Assembly: GCF_000616095.1 (NCBI RefSeq)
Contig: NZ_BAMS01000003.1
Coordinates: 423,663-487,662 of the forward strand
From: Sneathiella glossodoripedis JCM 23214
Lineage (GTDB): Bacteria > Pseudomonadota > Alphaproteobacteria > Sneathiellales > Sneathiellaceae
Reading direction: 5' to 3'
DNA: 64,000 bases
The position numbers were made by a program, and so were the translations under genes. The notes under the pieces are model-generated. The model saw nothing but the letters and a program-made list of their open reading frames with translations, did no database searches and was not told the origin of the DNA. How positions within the stretch are numbered: position 1 is the stretch's first letter; each line of letters opens with the position of its first letter. This document shows, in pieces, positions 26,524 through 36,074 of the stretch.

Positions 26524-26922
26524 TTGATGCAGAACATGTCAACGGGCGGTTGCCTGTGCGGAGGAGTACGTTTTGAAGTCAGGGGTAAGATCAGAGACGT
26601 GATAAACTGTCACTGTAAGATCTGCCGAGTTTTTCACGGTGATCAGGTAGGCTGTACGTCAGCGTCAGTTAAAGATCTTGTTTTTACGTCGGAGCGAACG
26701 CTGAAATGGTATCACTCCACAGATTTTGCCAAGCGAGGGTTCTGTGAAAATTGTGGGGCCAGCATGCTGTTCTGGGACAAGAATAACCCAGAGGCGATGG
26801 GCATTGCCATCGGCTGCATGGATGAGCCGACAGGTGTAAAAGTTGTTCAGCATATTTACGTTGCCTCAGCGGGCGATTATTATGAGATTAACGATGATTT
26901 ACCAAAATTGGCAGAAGAATAG
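26524..26922 (+). CDS. GFA-family (glutathione-dependent formaldehyde-activating-like) zinc protein
   Basis: A 131-residue protein of the CENP-V/GFA fold. The zinc-binding cysteines are present: GGCLCGGVRFEVRG (about 9-22), NCHCKICRVFHGD (about 30-42) and RGFCENCGASMLFW (about 76-89). In some bacteria GFA proteins help glutathione react with formaldehyde; in many others the function is unknown. The start could be ATG at 26527 (preceded by GGGGTAGC) in place of TTG at 26524. It follows the molybdopterin oxidoreductase by 12 bases and precedes glycerate kinase by 11 bases, so these may be one operon dealing with C1 or amino-acid-derived compounds. Confidence 0.85.
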   Translation: MMQNMSTGGCLCGGVRFEVRGKIRDVINCHCKICRVFHGDQVGCTSASVKDLVFTSERTLKWYHSTDFAKRGFCENCGASMLFWDKNNPEAMGIAIGCMDEPTGVKVVQHIYVASAGDYYEINDDLPKLAEE

Positions 26923-26933
26923 TCTAGGGCTCA

Positions 26934-28222
26934 ATGCAAAACGAAACCATCTCTCCGTCTGACATTCTGGCCAGTTTGTTTAGCTCTGCCATTAGTGCTG
27001 CATATCCCAACATTGATAAAATGCCACTTCCCGACCCGGTTGTTGGTCGAACTCTGGTGGTTGGTGCGGGTAAAGCAGCGGCTTCCATGGCAGCTGTTGT
27101 GGATGAAAACTGGAATGGCGGCGAATTAGAAGGCTTGGTCGTCACCCGATACGCTCACGGTCTTGATTTGAATAGAATTCAGGTGGTTGAAGCGGGGCAC
27201 CCGGTTCCAGATGAGGCCGGGCAAAAGGCTGCCGCTCAAATTTTGCAGAAGGTAAAAGAGCTAGGTGAAGATGATCAACTGATTGTTCTTATCTCTGGCG
27301 GCGGATCATCTTTACTTTCTTTGCCGGCTGAGGGCGTTAGCTGCAGAGTAAAAAAGCAATTAATACAGCTTTGTTAAAGTCAGGTGCGAATATTTCGGAA
27401 ATCAATACAGTCCGGAAAAAGCTTTCCGCGATAAAGGGAGGGCGTCTGGCTGTGGCGGCCTACCCTGCCAAAATAACCACATACATGATATCGGATGTTC
27501 CTGGGGACGATCCGTCAATAATCGCTTCCGGACCAACAGTTGCAGACTTAAGCACGGTTGAAAACGCCAAACGTATATTGGAAAAATACGCGATTGACGT
27601 TCCTGAAGATGTCTCACTCCATCTTGATAGTCAGGAGGCCATACCACCTTCAGCAGAGCATCCTGCTTTCAGGAATTGTCAGAATTTTATGATGGCTGTT
27701 CCGCAGGATGCTCTACAGGCTGCAGCAGCCACAGCAAGGGACTATGGTCTGGAGCCTGTGATATTGGGTGACAGCATTGAGGGTGAGGCTGCAGATGTGG
27801 CAAAAGTATTGGCAGGCATTACGAAGCAGGTCATCGATTACGATCAACCGGCCCCCAAACCGTGCGTCTTGTTATCTGGCGGTGAGACAACTGTGACTGT
27901 TAGCAGCAGTGCTGGTTCACTGGGCCGAGGAGGGCGGAATGCAGAATTTCTTCTCGCGTTCGCCGAGGCCTTGGGATCTGCTCAATCGGTTTTTGCATTG
28001 GCAGTAGATACAGATGGCATAGATGGAACGGAAGATAATGCTGGCGCCATTCTTTATCCCGATAGTTGGCAGAGAGCCGAAGATCTCGGACTCTCCATGT
28101 CGGAATATTTATCCCGCCATGATGCTTACGGTTTTTTTGAAAAGTTGGGTGATTTGGTGATTACAGGTCCAACACGCACCAATGTGAACGATTTTAGGGC
28201 TATTCTGGTTTTACCAGACTAG
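26934..28222 (+). CDS. Glycerate 2-kinase / hydroxypyruvate reductase-like (MOFRL), one frameshift
   Basis: An enzyme of about 430 residues in the GckA/TtuD family, which phosphorylates D-glycerate to 2-phosphoglycerate (older annotations call it hydroxypyruvate reductase). The N-terminal domain has TLVVGAGKAAASMAAVVDEN and VLISGGGSSLLSLPAEGV; the C-terminal MOFRL domain has VLLSGGETTVTV then GRGGRNAEFLLAFAEAL and the typical end LVITGPTRTNVNDFRAILV. The frame breaks near 27340; restoring one C in the AGC-CTG context joins LPAEGVS to KKAINTALLKSGANISEINT. The gene ends 3 bases from the convergent XRE-cupin gene. It would serve glycerate from glyoxylate, tartrate or serine metabolism. Confidence 0.88.
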
Positions 28223-28224
28223 TT

Positions 28225-28791
28225 TTATTCCATCATCATCACCAAAAGTGCGCGCACCTCTTTTTTGGTTTTATTTTGGATGGAGTGGGGTTGGTCGGCT
28301 CCATATCTTGCTGTTTCTCCGGAGCGAACCAGACCAGTTTCTTCGCCTGTCGTCACGACCACTTCTCCCTCGAGAACGGTTAGATGTTCTTTGGTTCTTG
28401 CCGGATGAGGCTCAGAATTAAGAATACCACCTGGTTTTAATTTCAGCTCGTACCATTCAATGGAATTGACCAGATCCGCTGGGCTTAACACTGTCAACGT
28501 GTAGCTGCCGTTTGGATCGTGCAGAATTGGAATTGAAGAACCACCCACAATGTTGAGACTCGCTGTACCTTCTTCACCACGGATAAGATCATCAATCGTT
28601 TGCCCTAAAGCGTCAGCAAGCCGCCAAACAATTGCAAGAGTAGGATTTGTTTCATTCCGCTCTATCTGTGACAGCATGGACTTGGAAACACCACACTGAC
28701 TGGCAAGTTGATCGAGTGTTAGCTGTTTCTCTTTTCTTAGCCGGTTGACGGTTTTTCCAACGGTAGGGGTCGCGAATTGTTTTTCAGTCAT
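28225..28791 (-). CDS. XRE-family regulator with C-terminal cupin domain
   Basis: A transcriptional regulator of 188 residues with an N-terminal helix-turn-helix (TVNRLRKEKQLTLDQLASQC, then GVSKSMLSQIERNETNPTLA, about 12-55) and a C-terminal cupin sensor domain (LKPGGILNSEPHPARTKEHL, then TVLEGEVVVTTGEETG). Such fusions usually sense small amino-acid-related ligands. It is transcribed away from tdh-kbl over a 92-base gap that contains a near-consensus promoter and two direct repeats, so it is the likely regulator of threonine degradation here. Confidence 0.9.
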   Translation of the reverse strand: MTEKQFATPTVGKTVNRLRKEKQLTLDQLASQCGVSKSMLSQIERNETNPTLAIVWRLADALGQTIDDLIRGEEGTASLNIVGGSSIPILHDPNGSYTLTVLSPADLVNSIEWYELKLKPGGILNSEPHPARTKEHLTVLEGEVVVTTGEETGLVRSGETARYGADQPHSIQNKTKKEVRALLVMMME

Positions 28792-28799
28792 GTTTCCTG

Positions 28800-28849
28800 T
28801 TGACAGGATAAAAATCCAATATATTGTACAAAATGTAAATCCATTATAT
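28800..28849 (+). promoter_or_regulatory. Promoter and paired direct repeats upstream of tdh-kbl
   Basis: TTGACA at 28800-28805 is followed after 16 bases by TATTGT (28822-28827), a sigma-70-type promoter reading towards tdh. Two 13-base direct repeats, AAATCCAATATAT (28812) and AAATCCATTATAT (28837), are 25 bases apart and overlap and follow the -10 box. They are good candidates for the operator of the divergent XRE-cupin regulator. Confidence 0.5.
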
Positions 28850-28883
28850 CGGAATTTTTTCCATTTACTAGTGAGAAAGCAAA

Positions 28884-29942
28884 ATGTTTACGATTGCCAA
28901 AGCAAAAGCCGAAAAAGGAATATGGTCCGTTGATCATCCTGCCCTGCAAAAACCGGGGCGTGGCATGGTAATGGTAGACGTTAGTGCCGCCGGGATATGT
29001 GGAACAGATCACCATATTTACAAATGGGACAGTTGGTCATCAGCCCGCATTAAAACACCAATGACCATCGGACATGAATTCGTTGGTGTGATTTCTGACA
29101 TTGGCGAAGAAGTTGAGGGATACCAGATCGGTGACAGAGTGTCGGCCGAATGCCATATTGCCTGTGGAAACTGCGCGTTATGTCGAACCGGAAATGCGCA
29201 CATATGTGAAAAGACAGAAATTATTGGTGTGGATCGTGAAGGCGCGTTTGCTGAAAAGGTAATCGTGCCAGCCTGTAACCTGTGGCGGGTCCCGGAAGTC
29301 ATTCCTGATCGGCAGGCCGCCGTGTTTGATCCGGTGGGAAATGCGATGCATATGGTTACAACAGCTAAAGTTACATCAAAAGATGTTCTTATCGTCGGAG
29401 GTGGACCTATTGGCCTTTTTGCAGCTGCAATCGCCAAAGCTCACGGAGCGCGAACTGTATCTGTGCAAGAACCCAACCAGGCACGTGCTGCAATTGCCTC
29501 TACACTTGATCTGGATTTGGTCTTGAACCCGAGGCATGAGGAAAGTCGTTCTAAATTGTTAGATTTAACAAATGGCCGCGGTCCGGATGTTGTGCTTGAG
29601 GTGAGTGGGAACGGAAGGGCTTTGAGCGAAGCGCTTGAGATTGCGGCGCCAGGTGCAACGGTCGCCTTACTGGGAATTCCTGGTGGACCTGTCGAGCTGG
29701 ATTTGGGTGGTAAGGTTGTAATGAAGGGGATTAGTCTGCTTGGAGTGACAGGTCGTCGGATGTTTGAAACCTGGTTTCAGGTCGAAGCCTTTATGCTGAA
29801 AAATCCGGAACTGATCGACAAGGTCATAACACATATTCTGCCTGCGAGAGAGTTTCAAAAGGGCTTTGAGTTAATGGAAGAGGGCGCGTGCGGCAAAGTT
29901 GTCCTTGATTTTAAAACCCTTCAAGGAGGATCAATACAGTGA
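28884..29942 (+). CDS. tdh: L-threonine 3-dehydrogenase
   Basis: A zinc-dependent medium-chain dehydrogenase of 352 residues that oxidises L-threonine with NAD to 2-amino-3-ketobutyrate. Motifs: catalytic zinc region AAGICGTDHHIYKWDSWSS (about 34-52), TIGHEFVGVISDIGEEVEGY, structural zinc cysteines in CHIACGNCALCRTGNAHICE, and nucleotide-binding VLIVGGGPIGLFAAAIAKAH (about 171-190). The KWDSWS sequence is typical of Tdh and distinguishes it from other alcohol dehydrogenases. The stop overlaps the GTG start of kbl by 4 bases, which implies translational coupling to the next step. Confidence 0.95.
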   Translation: MFTIAKAKAEKGIWSVDHPALQKPGRGMVMVDVSAAGICGTDHHIYKWDSWSSARIKTPMTIGHEFVGVISDIGEEVEGYQIGDRVSAECHIACGNCALCRTGNAHICEKTEIIGVDREGAFAEKVIVPACNLWRVPEVIPDRQAAVFDPVGNAMHMVTTAKVTSKDVLIVGGGPIGLFAAAIAKAHGARTVSVQEPNQARAAIASTLDLDLVLNPRHEESRSKLLDLTNGRGPDVVLEVSGNGRALSEALEIAAPGATVALLGIPGGPVELDLGGKVVMKGISLLGVTGRRMFETWFQVEAFMLKNPELIDKVITHILPAREFQKGFELMEEGACGKVVLDFKTLQGGSIQ

Positions 29943-31138
29943 GTACACAATTGTTTCAGCGGCTTCAGCAGAATTTGACCGATTTGGAAAAACAGGGAAC
30001 CTACAAATATCTAAAATCTATTGAAGGACCTATAGGCGCCAAAATCAAGCTTGAAGGGCGCAATGATATTTCTCTCTTGTCTTCGAATGATTACCTTGGG
30101 CTTGCAAACCATCCTCAAGTCGTTAAGGCGGCGCAAGAAGCGTTAAGAAGGTACGGCGCCAGTACGGCTTCAGTGCGTTTTATATGCGGTACGCAGGATA
30201 TTCACAGGCGACTTGAAGAAGCACTGGCAGGTCTTCATAAATGCGAAGCAGCTCTCACATATTCGTCCTGCTGGGCAGCTAATACAGGCTTGTTTTCCGC
30301 GATTTGCGAAGGTGGTGATGTAATTCTGTCTGATGAATTGAATCACGCGAGCCTGATAGATGGCATCAGGGCGACCAATAAATCTGTTACTCGCGAAGTA
30401 TATCGTCACTCGGATATGTCACATCTGGAGAGGTTGTTAAAGCAATACAGCGCTGCCGCTTCCAGAATTATTGTAACTGACGGCGTTTTCTCCATGGAAG
30501 GGGATATCGCACCGCTTGATCAAATTGTGCGGTTAGCAAAGAAATATGATGCGATTATTGTACTTGACGACTCGCATGGTTTGGGTGTTTTGGGACAGAC
30601 AGGCCTCGGTGTGGCCGAGCACTTCGGTGTATTGGAAGATATAAATATCTTTACAGGAACGCTTGGCAAGGCATTAGGTGCCGGAACCGGTGGATTTGTA
30701 GCCGGTCCGAAATCCGTTACCGAAACCCTGGTTCAGAAATCCCGGCCACACTTGTTTTCAAATGCACTCCCACCTTCAGTCGCTGCGGCTGCGTGCAAAT
30801 CAATAGAGCTCTTGAATTCCAATCCGAAGTGGGTAACACAAACCCAAGAGAAAGCGCGATGGTTTAGATGTTATTTAAAAGAATTGGGTCTATCACCACT
30901 GGAAGGAGAGAGTGCAATCGTACCGGTTATTCTGGGGGAGACTTCTGTAGCAATCAGAGTAGCGGCTAAGCTTTTGAATAAGGGGATATTTGTGACAGGC
31001 TTTGGATTTCCAGTTGTACCGGAAGGTGAAGCGCGACTTAGATTTCAAATCTCCAGAGCGCATACCCAGGCGCAACTGGAAGAAGCTGCAAATCTCTTAA
31101 GAACTTGCCTGACTGAAGAAGGAATACTGCAGAGTTAG
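29939..31138 (+). CDS. kbl: Glycine C-acetyltransferase (2-amino-3-ketobutyrate CoA ligase)
   Basis: A PLP enzyme of 399 residues that cleaves 2-amino-3-ketobutyrate with CoA into glycine and acetyl-CoA, completing threonine degradation. Family features are LSSNDYLGLANHPQVVKAAQ (about 46-65), the PLP-stacking His of ELNHASLIDGIRATN, the Asp in VLDDSHGLGVLG (about 207-218), and the PLP lysine in TGTLGKALGAGTGGFVAG. The GTG start overlaps the tdh stop and is preceded by AAGGAGG in the end of tdh. It also resembles KAS-type AOS enzymes such as BioF, but the pairing with tdh settles the call. A weak hairpin follows the gene. Confidence 0.95.
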   Translation: MSTQLFQRLQQNLTDLEKQGTYKYLKSIEGPIGAKIKLEGRNDISLLSSNDYLGLANHPQVVKAAQEALRRYGASTASVRFICGTQDIHRRLEEALAGLHKCEAALTYSSCWAANTGLFSAICEGGDVILSDELNHASLIDGIRATNKSVTREVYRHSDMSHLERLLKQYSAAASRIIVTDGVFSMEGDIAPLDQIVRLAKKYDAIIVLDDSHGLGVLGQTGLGVAEHFGVLEDINIFTGTLGKALGAGTGGFVAGPKSVTETLVQKSRPHLFSNALPPSVAAAACKSIELLNSNPKWVTQTQEKARWFRCYLKELGLSPLEGESAIVPVILGETSVAIRVAAKLLNKGIFVTGFGFPVVPEGEARLRFQISRAHTQAQLEEAANLLRTCLTEEGILQS

Positions 31139-31140
31139 TC

Positions 31141-31173
31141 ACTGAAAATCCTGATTGAAATTTTTCAGTTTTG
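31141..31173 (+). terminator. Possible terminator after kbl
   Basis: ACTGAAAA and TTTTCAGT form an 8-bp stem around a 13-base loop and are followed by TTTGG. The stem is AT-rich and the T-run short, so efficiency is doubtful. Confidence 0.4.
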
Positions 31174-31367
31174 GCTACTGCATAATTTTATTTAGAAAAT
31201 TTTGTGAACACTAATGTTGTTTAAAAAACAATAAATTATGTGCTGAAAATTGTGATTATTCATGAATATATTTACTTGATTAAAAACTAATCTACACCAC
31301 TTCGTTAACAGTATGATTAGCCTTGCCTGATTGTGAGGATGGGTTGTCACAGGACGGAGTGATTTAG

Positions 31368-33301
31368 ATGACCAGAAAAAAAGAAGATTTTGGGGAGATC
31401 ATAAAAAAAGACCATGCAGAGAGAAAAAATTTAACCTGGAGCGGGTCTTTCCTTGAATATCTTGAGCTAGTAAGAGAAAAGCCGGAAATCTACGCATTGG
31501 CGCACCGGCATATGTATGACCTTATCTCTGAGGCGGGAATAATACCAGCCGACGAAGTGGATGGTAGTGCCAGAAGTCTCAAACTATGGGGAGATACACC
31601 GCCCAAGGTCTACAAATTTTTCAATGATGAATTTTTTGGTGTGGAAACGGCACTTGAAAAGATTGTTCGGTATTTTCATGCCGCCGCGATGAAAGGGGAA
31701 GAAAGTCGGCAGGTGCTCTATTTGATGGGGCCGGTTGGCGCGGGTAAAAGTTCAATTTCAGAACATCTAAAACGTAAATTGACCGAGGCTCCTCCTATTT
31801 ACGTGATTGATGGCTGTCCCATACGAGAAGAGCCGCTGCATCTTATTCCTAGGCCGCTGCGCGAAAAATTTAATGAAATGCTTGATATACAGATTGAGGG
31901 TGAATTGTGCCCTGTCTGCCGTTATCGCCTTGAGCATGAATTCGAAGGTAAATATGAGCGATTTCCAGTAACCACCACCACATTTTCCCGTATGCATCGA
32001 CGTGGTATTGCTGTTGTGCCGCCTGTTGATCCAAACAATCAGGATACGTCCGTTCTGATTGGTTCAGAAGATATTTCCAAACTTGATCAATATTCTGAAG
32101 GTGACCCTCGGGTTTTAGATTTAAACGGTGCTTTTAATGCAGGAAATCGCGGAATAGTCGAGTTTATTGAAGTATTCAAAAATGAAACTGAATACTTGCA
32201 TTCTATCATCACTGCCACTCAGGAAAAGTTTGTGCCCGCACCGGGTCGCCATGGAACCATTTATGTGGATAGCGTAATTCTCGCGCATTCCAATGAGGCT
32301 GAATGGAGACGCTTCAAGGCCGATCATACGAATGAAGCAATTCTTGATCGGATCGTAACCGTTAAGGTGCCATACAATTTACGCTTGAACGAAGAAGTAA
32401 AAATTTATCAGAAGATGCTGTCTCGTTCCGGTTTTAAATCTCATATCGCGCCTCACACACTGGAAGTTGCAGCGATGTTTGCCGTAATGAGCAGGCTTGA
32501 AAAATCTCCAAAATGCGACGTGGTTACCAAGATGCGTCTTTATAATGGAGAGGATGTCGTTGAGAAGGGGCGAACAAAGAAAATCGACATACAAGAACTG
32601 AAAGAAGACGCCACGAATGAAGGTATGTCCGGTATTTCACCGCGATTTATTATGAAAGCGATCGATACTGCGCTTACTGATAATCCAGACGGCATTACGC
32701 TATTCACATTCGTGATGTCATGATCAAGATGGTTAAAGAGATGGAATTTGCCGATGATGTACGCAAATATTATCTCGAGCTGCTGCAGGATACGATCCAT
32801 AAGGCATATCTTGAAATACTGGAAAAAGAAATAACCAAAGCGTTCGTCTATGCATATGAAGAACAGGCGGAGACCCTTTTCCAGAATTATCTCGATCATG
32901 CTGAGGCATATGTAAATAAAACTACGCTTAAGGATCGAAATTCAAGTGATGAAATGGAACCCGACGAGGACTTCCTTAAAAACATTGAGGAGCAAATTGC
33001 TATAATCGGGTCTTCTGTCGACGGTTTCAGGCAGGAAGTGATTTCGTACTTATGGGCGATCGGCCGCCGAGGCAAGAAAGTTGACTACAAAAGCTATGAT
33101 CCACTCCGAGAAGCCATCGAGAAAAAATTGATGGAATCTGTTCGCGACATAAGTCGCATCATCACCAAAGCAAGGACACGTGATGAAGAACAGCAGGAGA
33201 AATTTGGCTCTTTGGTCGAGAATATGCTGGAACGCGGATATACAGAATATTCTGCAGATGTCGTTCTAAAATATGCGGCCAATCACCTTTGGAAGGATTA
33301 G
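31368..33301 (+). CDS. prkA: PrkA family serine protein kinase (one frameshift)
   Basis: A protein of 644 residues when the two frames are joined, the same length as E. coli YeaG. It combines an AAA+ ATPase module (Walker A LYLMGPVGAGKSSISEHLK, about 120-138) with a C-terminal kinase-like region. YeaG/PrkA is linked to adaptation to nitrogen and stress in enteric bacteria and to sporulation in Bacillus. The first frame ends after GITL, near 32700; one extra C gives ITPIHIRDVMIKMV and joins the 193-residue second part (MVKEMEFADDVRKYYLELL). Conserved SGISPRFIMKAIDTALTDNP precedes the break. The start ATG follows GGACGGAG. It leads a prkA-yeaH-spoVR operon with 9- and 3-base gaps. Confidence 0.93.
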
Positions 33302-33310
33302 GAGGAGAAA

Positions 33311-34552
33311 ATGGGTGCAGTATTTCGCCCGTATTCCCCTTCGGATAGCCTGCAATCTGATCGTACTTCTGGTGACCGTCAAAGGCATAAGGAAAAATTA
33401 CGAGAGGTCCTGAAGGGAAATATCGCGGACGTCATTTCCGAACAGTCCATCATTGGTCGAGATTCCGACCAGATTATTAAAGTGCCGATAAAGGGGATTA
33501 AAGAGTATCGTTTTATTTATGGGCAGAACCAGCCCCGAGTTGCGCAAGGAAATGGCGGAACCGAAGAAGGGCAGGTTGTTGGAAAGGCGGGGCAAGAACA
33601 GGGGGATGGCGGTGACGGTAAGGCAGGTAATTCGCCCGGGGAGGATTACTATGAAACAGATGTCACATTAGAAGAGCTTATTGATTTGATGTTTGAGGAT
33701 CTGGAACTTCCAGATCTGGAGAGCAAGCCACTTCGGGCGATAGAAGCTGAGTATACGCATAAGCGCAGCGGAACCAAACGGGTTGGAATTCGTGCGCATC
33801 TGGACAAAAAAAGAACCGCGAAAAGTCGACTTAGGCGTAAATTTGTTCAGGAAAAAATTGATAATGCCCGTCAGCCACTGGAAGAGATCAAGGAAACAGG
33901 GGAAGAAGAAAACCGTTTTCCCTTTAATCAGCGAGATTTTCGTTATCATCGTCATAAGCCTGATATTCGCTACGAGTCAAATGCGGTAGTTGTTTGCATT
34001 ATGGACACGTCCGGGTCCATGAATGTTATGAAAAAATATTTGGCACGCAGTTTCTTTTTCCTTCTGTATCAGTTTGTCAGGCTCAAATATCAACAAACAG
34101 AACTGGTATTTATCGCGCATGATACTATTGCCCGCGAAGTGAATGAGGATGATTTCTTTCACAGAGGTGAGTCCGGCGGAACAATGATATCTTCAGGGTA
34201 TCAGAAAGCGCTTGAAGTAATAAATGATAGATATGATCCAACTCTTTGGAATGTTTATGCATTCCATTGTTCCGATGGGGATAACTTTCAGGAAGATATT
34301 CCAAGGACCATGGAGTTTGCAAAAAAGCTGAGTGAGGTATGTAATCTTTTTGGATATGGAGAAATCAAACCGGAAGGTACGGTGGCGTGGGGTACGCCAA
34401 TGCTTGAAAAGTTTGATGATTTTGAGGCAGAAAATTTCACGACTGTTTGCATAACAGGTAAAGCTGACATTTGGCCCAAATTCAAAGCTTTCCTTCAAAA
34501 AGAGCGGGAGCGAAGTACTACCATACATGCTGATCCAGAGAGCTGGGGGTAA
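33311..34552 (+). CDS. yeaH: YeaH/YhbH family protein (DUF444, von Willebrand A-like)
   Basis: A 413-residue protein whose C-terminal half is a von Willebrand A-like domain: VVCIMDTSGSMNVMKKYLAR (about 225-244) carries the DxSxS metal-site motif, and later GTMISSGYQKALEVINDRY and AFHCSDGDNFQEDIPR complete it. The N-terminal half is charged, with a Gly/Gln-rich linker near residue 85 (GNGGTEEGQVVGKAGQEQ). It accompanies PrkA and SpoVR in almost all genomes that have them and is part of the same stress-response module, though its own activity is unknown. TAGGAGGAG lies directly before the ATG. Confidence 0.93.
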   Translation: MGAVFRPYSPSDSLQSDRTSGDRQRHKEKLREVLKGNIADVISEQSIIGRDSDQIIKVPIKGIKEYRFIYGQNQPRVAQGNGGTEEGQVVGKAGQEQGDGGDGKAGNSPGEDYYETDVTLEELIDLMFEDLELPDLESKPLRAIEAEYTHKRSGTKRVGIRAHLDKKRTAKSRLRRKFVQEKIDNARQPLEEIKETGEEENRFPFNQRDFRYHRHKPDIRYESNAVVVCIMDTSGSMNVMKKYLARSFFFLLYQFVRLKYQQTELVFIAHDTIAREVNEDDFFHRGESGGTMISSGYQKALEVINDRYDPTLWNVYAFHCSDGDNFQEDIPRTMEFAKKLSEVCNLFGYGEIKPEGTVAWGTPMLEKFDDFEAENFTTVCITGKADIWPKFKAFLQKERERSTTIHADPESWG

Positions 34553-34555
34553 GTC

Positions 34556-35998
34556 ATGGTGCGTAATTATAACTTGCAGGATCTGGAAAAGTGGGAGGAA
34601 CGGATTTTTGAAAAAGTTCAGGAATTCGGTCTCGACTGCTACCCTCAAGAGTTTGAAATTTGTGATCACATTCAAATGCTGGGAATGATGACGTATCATG
34701 GAATGCCATCCCATTATCCCCACTGGTCATTCGGTAAATCATTCGAGAGAACAAAAACACTTTATGATTATGGTGTACAGGGCATCCCCTATGAAATGGT
34801 GATCAACAGCAATCCCTGTATAGCTGGATTGATGCGTGACAATTCCCTTTGCTTGCAAATTTTAACTATGGCGCATGTGTATGGCCACAACGATTTCTTC
34901 AAGAACAATTTCACCTTTTCGCATACCCGTGCTGATCGAACGATTGCGCGGTTTAAGGCGCATGCGGATCGAATTCGAAGTTATATTGAAGACCCTTCAA
35001 TTGGATTGAAGGCTGTGGAGCGCATTTTGGATGCAGCCCACTCTTTATCATTTCAGTGTCGCCGTAATCAGGCTGTTAAAGCCCGATCCGGTGAACAACA
35101 ACTTTCTCGCGCGTTAAAGGCAGCGGAGGAGAGCGGAAACTCAGAGCAGGAAATTGAAAAGATATCCCACAAGTTTCCATTAGAGCCTGAGGAAAACATT
35201 CTTCTGTTTATTCGAGATCATAATGCACGCTTGACCGAGTGGGAAAAGGATTTGCTGACGATTGTACATGAGGAGGCACTTTATTTTCAGCCGCAAATGG
35301 AAACAAAAATCATAAATGAGGGATGGGCGTGTTATTGGCACCGTGAAATAATGAATAGCCTTGAGTTGCCGACAGACATTCATATGGAGTTTCTGGTTCG
35401 GCATAATCAGGTAGTTCGCCCAATCCCGGGAGATATTAATCCGTATAATATCGGATTGGCTCTTTGGGATCGAATAGAAGAAAAAGAGTTAGGCAAGGCA
35501 AGGGATCACGCACATGATCGACAACCAGCAAATATCAGAGAGTTAATGTTTGAAATTCGGGAAGTGGACAGAGATACGTCATTTATACGTCGTTTCATGG
35601 ATCGTGAAACTATGGAAAAGCTGGATCTGTTTCAGGCAGAAGTGCAGCAAAATGACTGGATAGTTTCGAAAACAGCCAATGAGGAAAGTTGGCAGGACGT
35701 AAAAAATCTACTCATAAACTCAATTGGATTGGGGGCAATTCCGCGGATTTCCATTGTCGATGGAGATTGCGATGGAGCCAGAACTCTAAAGCTGGTTCAT
35801 GAATTCGATGGTCGCGAGTTGGAAGCGAGCTATGCCGAAAAGACACTGGAGCATTTATATACACTATGGGGCCGTAAAGTGCTGCTCGAAACCCGAATGA
35901 AAAACAGTGTTGCAAGATACAGCTTCGACGATACCGGCTTGACCATGACAGCGGAAATGAACGAGGATCCAGCGAGAGCCTATTTTTCGCATTGGTAA
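34556..35998 (+). CDS. spoVR: SpoVR family protein
   Basis: A 480-residue cytosolic protein of the SpoVR/YcgB family. Diagnostic sequences are FEICDHIQMLGMMTYHGMPS, HWSFGKSFERTKTLYDYGVQ, MAHVYGHNDFFKNNFTFSHT and INEGWACYWHREIMNSLEL, which include conserved His and Glu that could bind metal. SpoVR was found through spore cortex formation in Bacillus, but it is widespread in non-sporulating Proteobacteria, where it sits with prkA and yeaH as here. The gene starts 3 bases after yeaH. Function in this setting is probably stationary-phase or stress adaptation. Confidence 0.94.
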   Translation: MVRNYNLQDLEKWEERIFEKVQEFGLDCYPQEFEICDHIQMLGMMTYHGMPSHYPHWSFGKSFERTKTLYDYGVQGIPYEMVINSNPCIAGLMRDNSLCLQILTMAHVYGHNDFFKNNFTFSHTRADRTIARFKAHADRIRSYIEDPSIGLKAVERILDAAHSLSFQCRRNQAVKARSGEQQLSRALKAAEESGNSEQEIEKISHKFPLEPEENILLFIRDHNARLTEWEKDLLTIVHEEALYFQPQMETKIINEGWACYWHREIMNSLELPTDIHMEFLVRHNQVVRPIPGDINPYNIGLALWDRIEEKELGKARDHAHDRQPANIRELMFEIREVDRDTSFIRRFMDRETMEKLDLFQAEVQQNDWIVSKTANEESWQDVKNLLINSIGLGAIPRISIVDGDCDGARTLKLVHEFDGRELEASYAEKTLEHLYTLWGRKVLLETRMKNSVARYSFDDTGLTMTAEMNEDPARAYFSHW

Positions 35999-36074
35999 TT
36001 TGTTTATGACGGGTAGCGTTGGGCTACAGTTCCCGTTAAAGTGCACGAAAATTTCGGCTTAGCGGGAAATCTTC

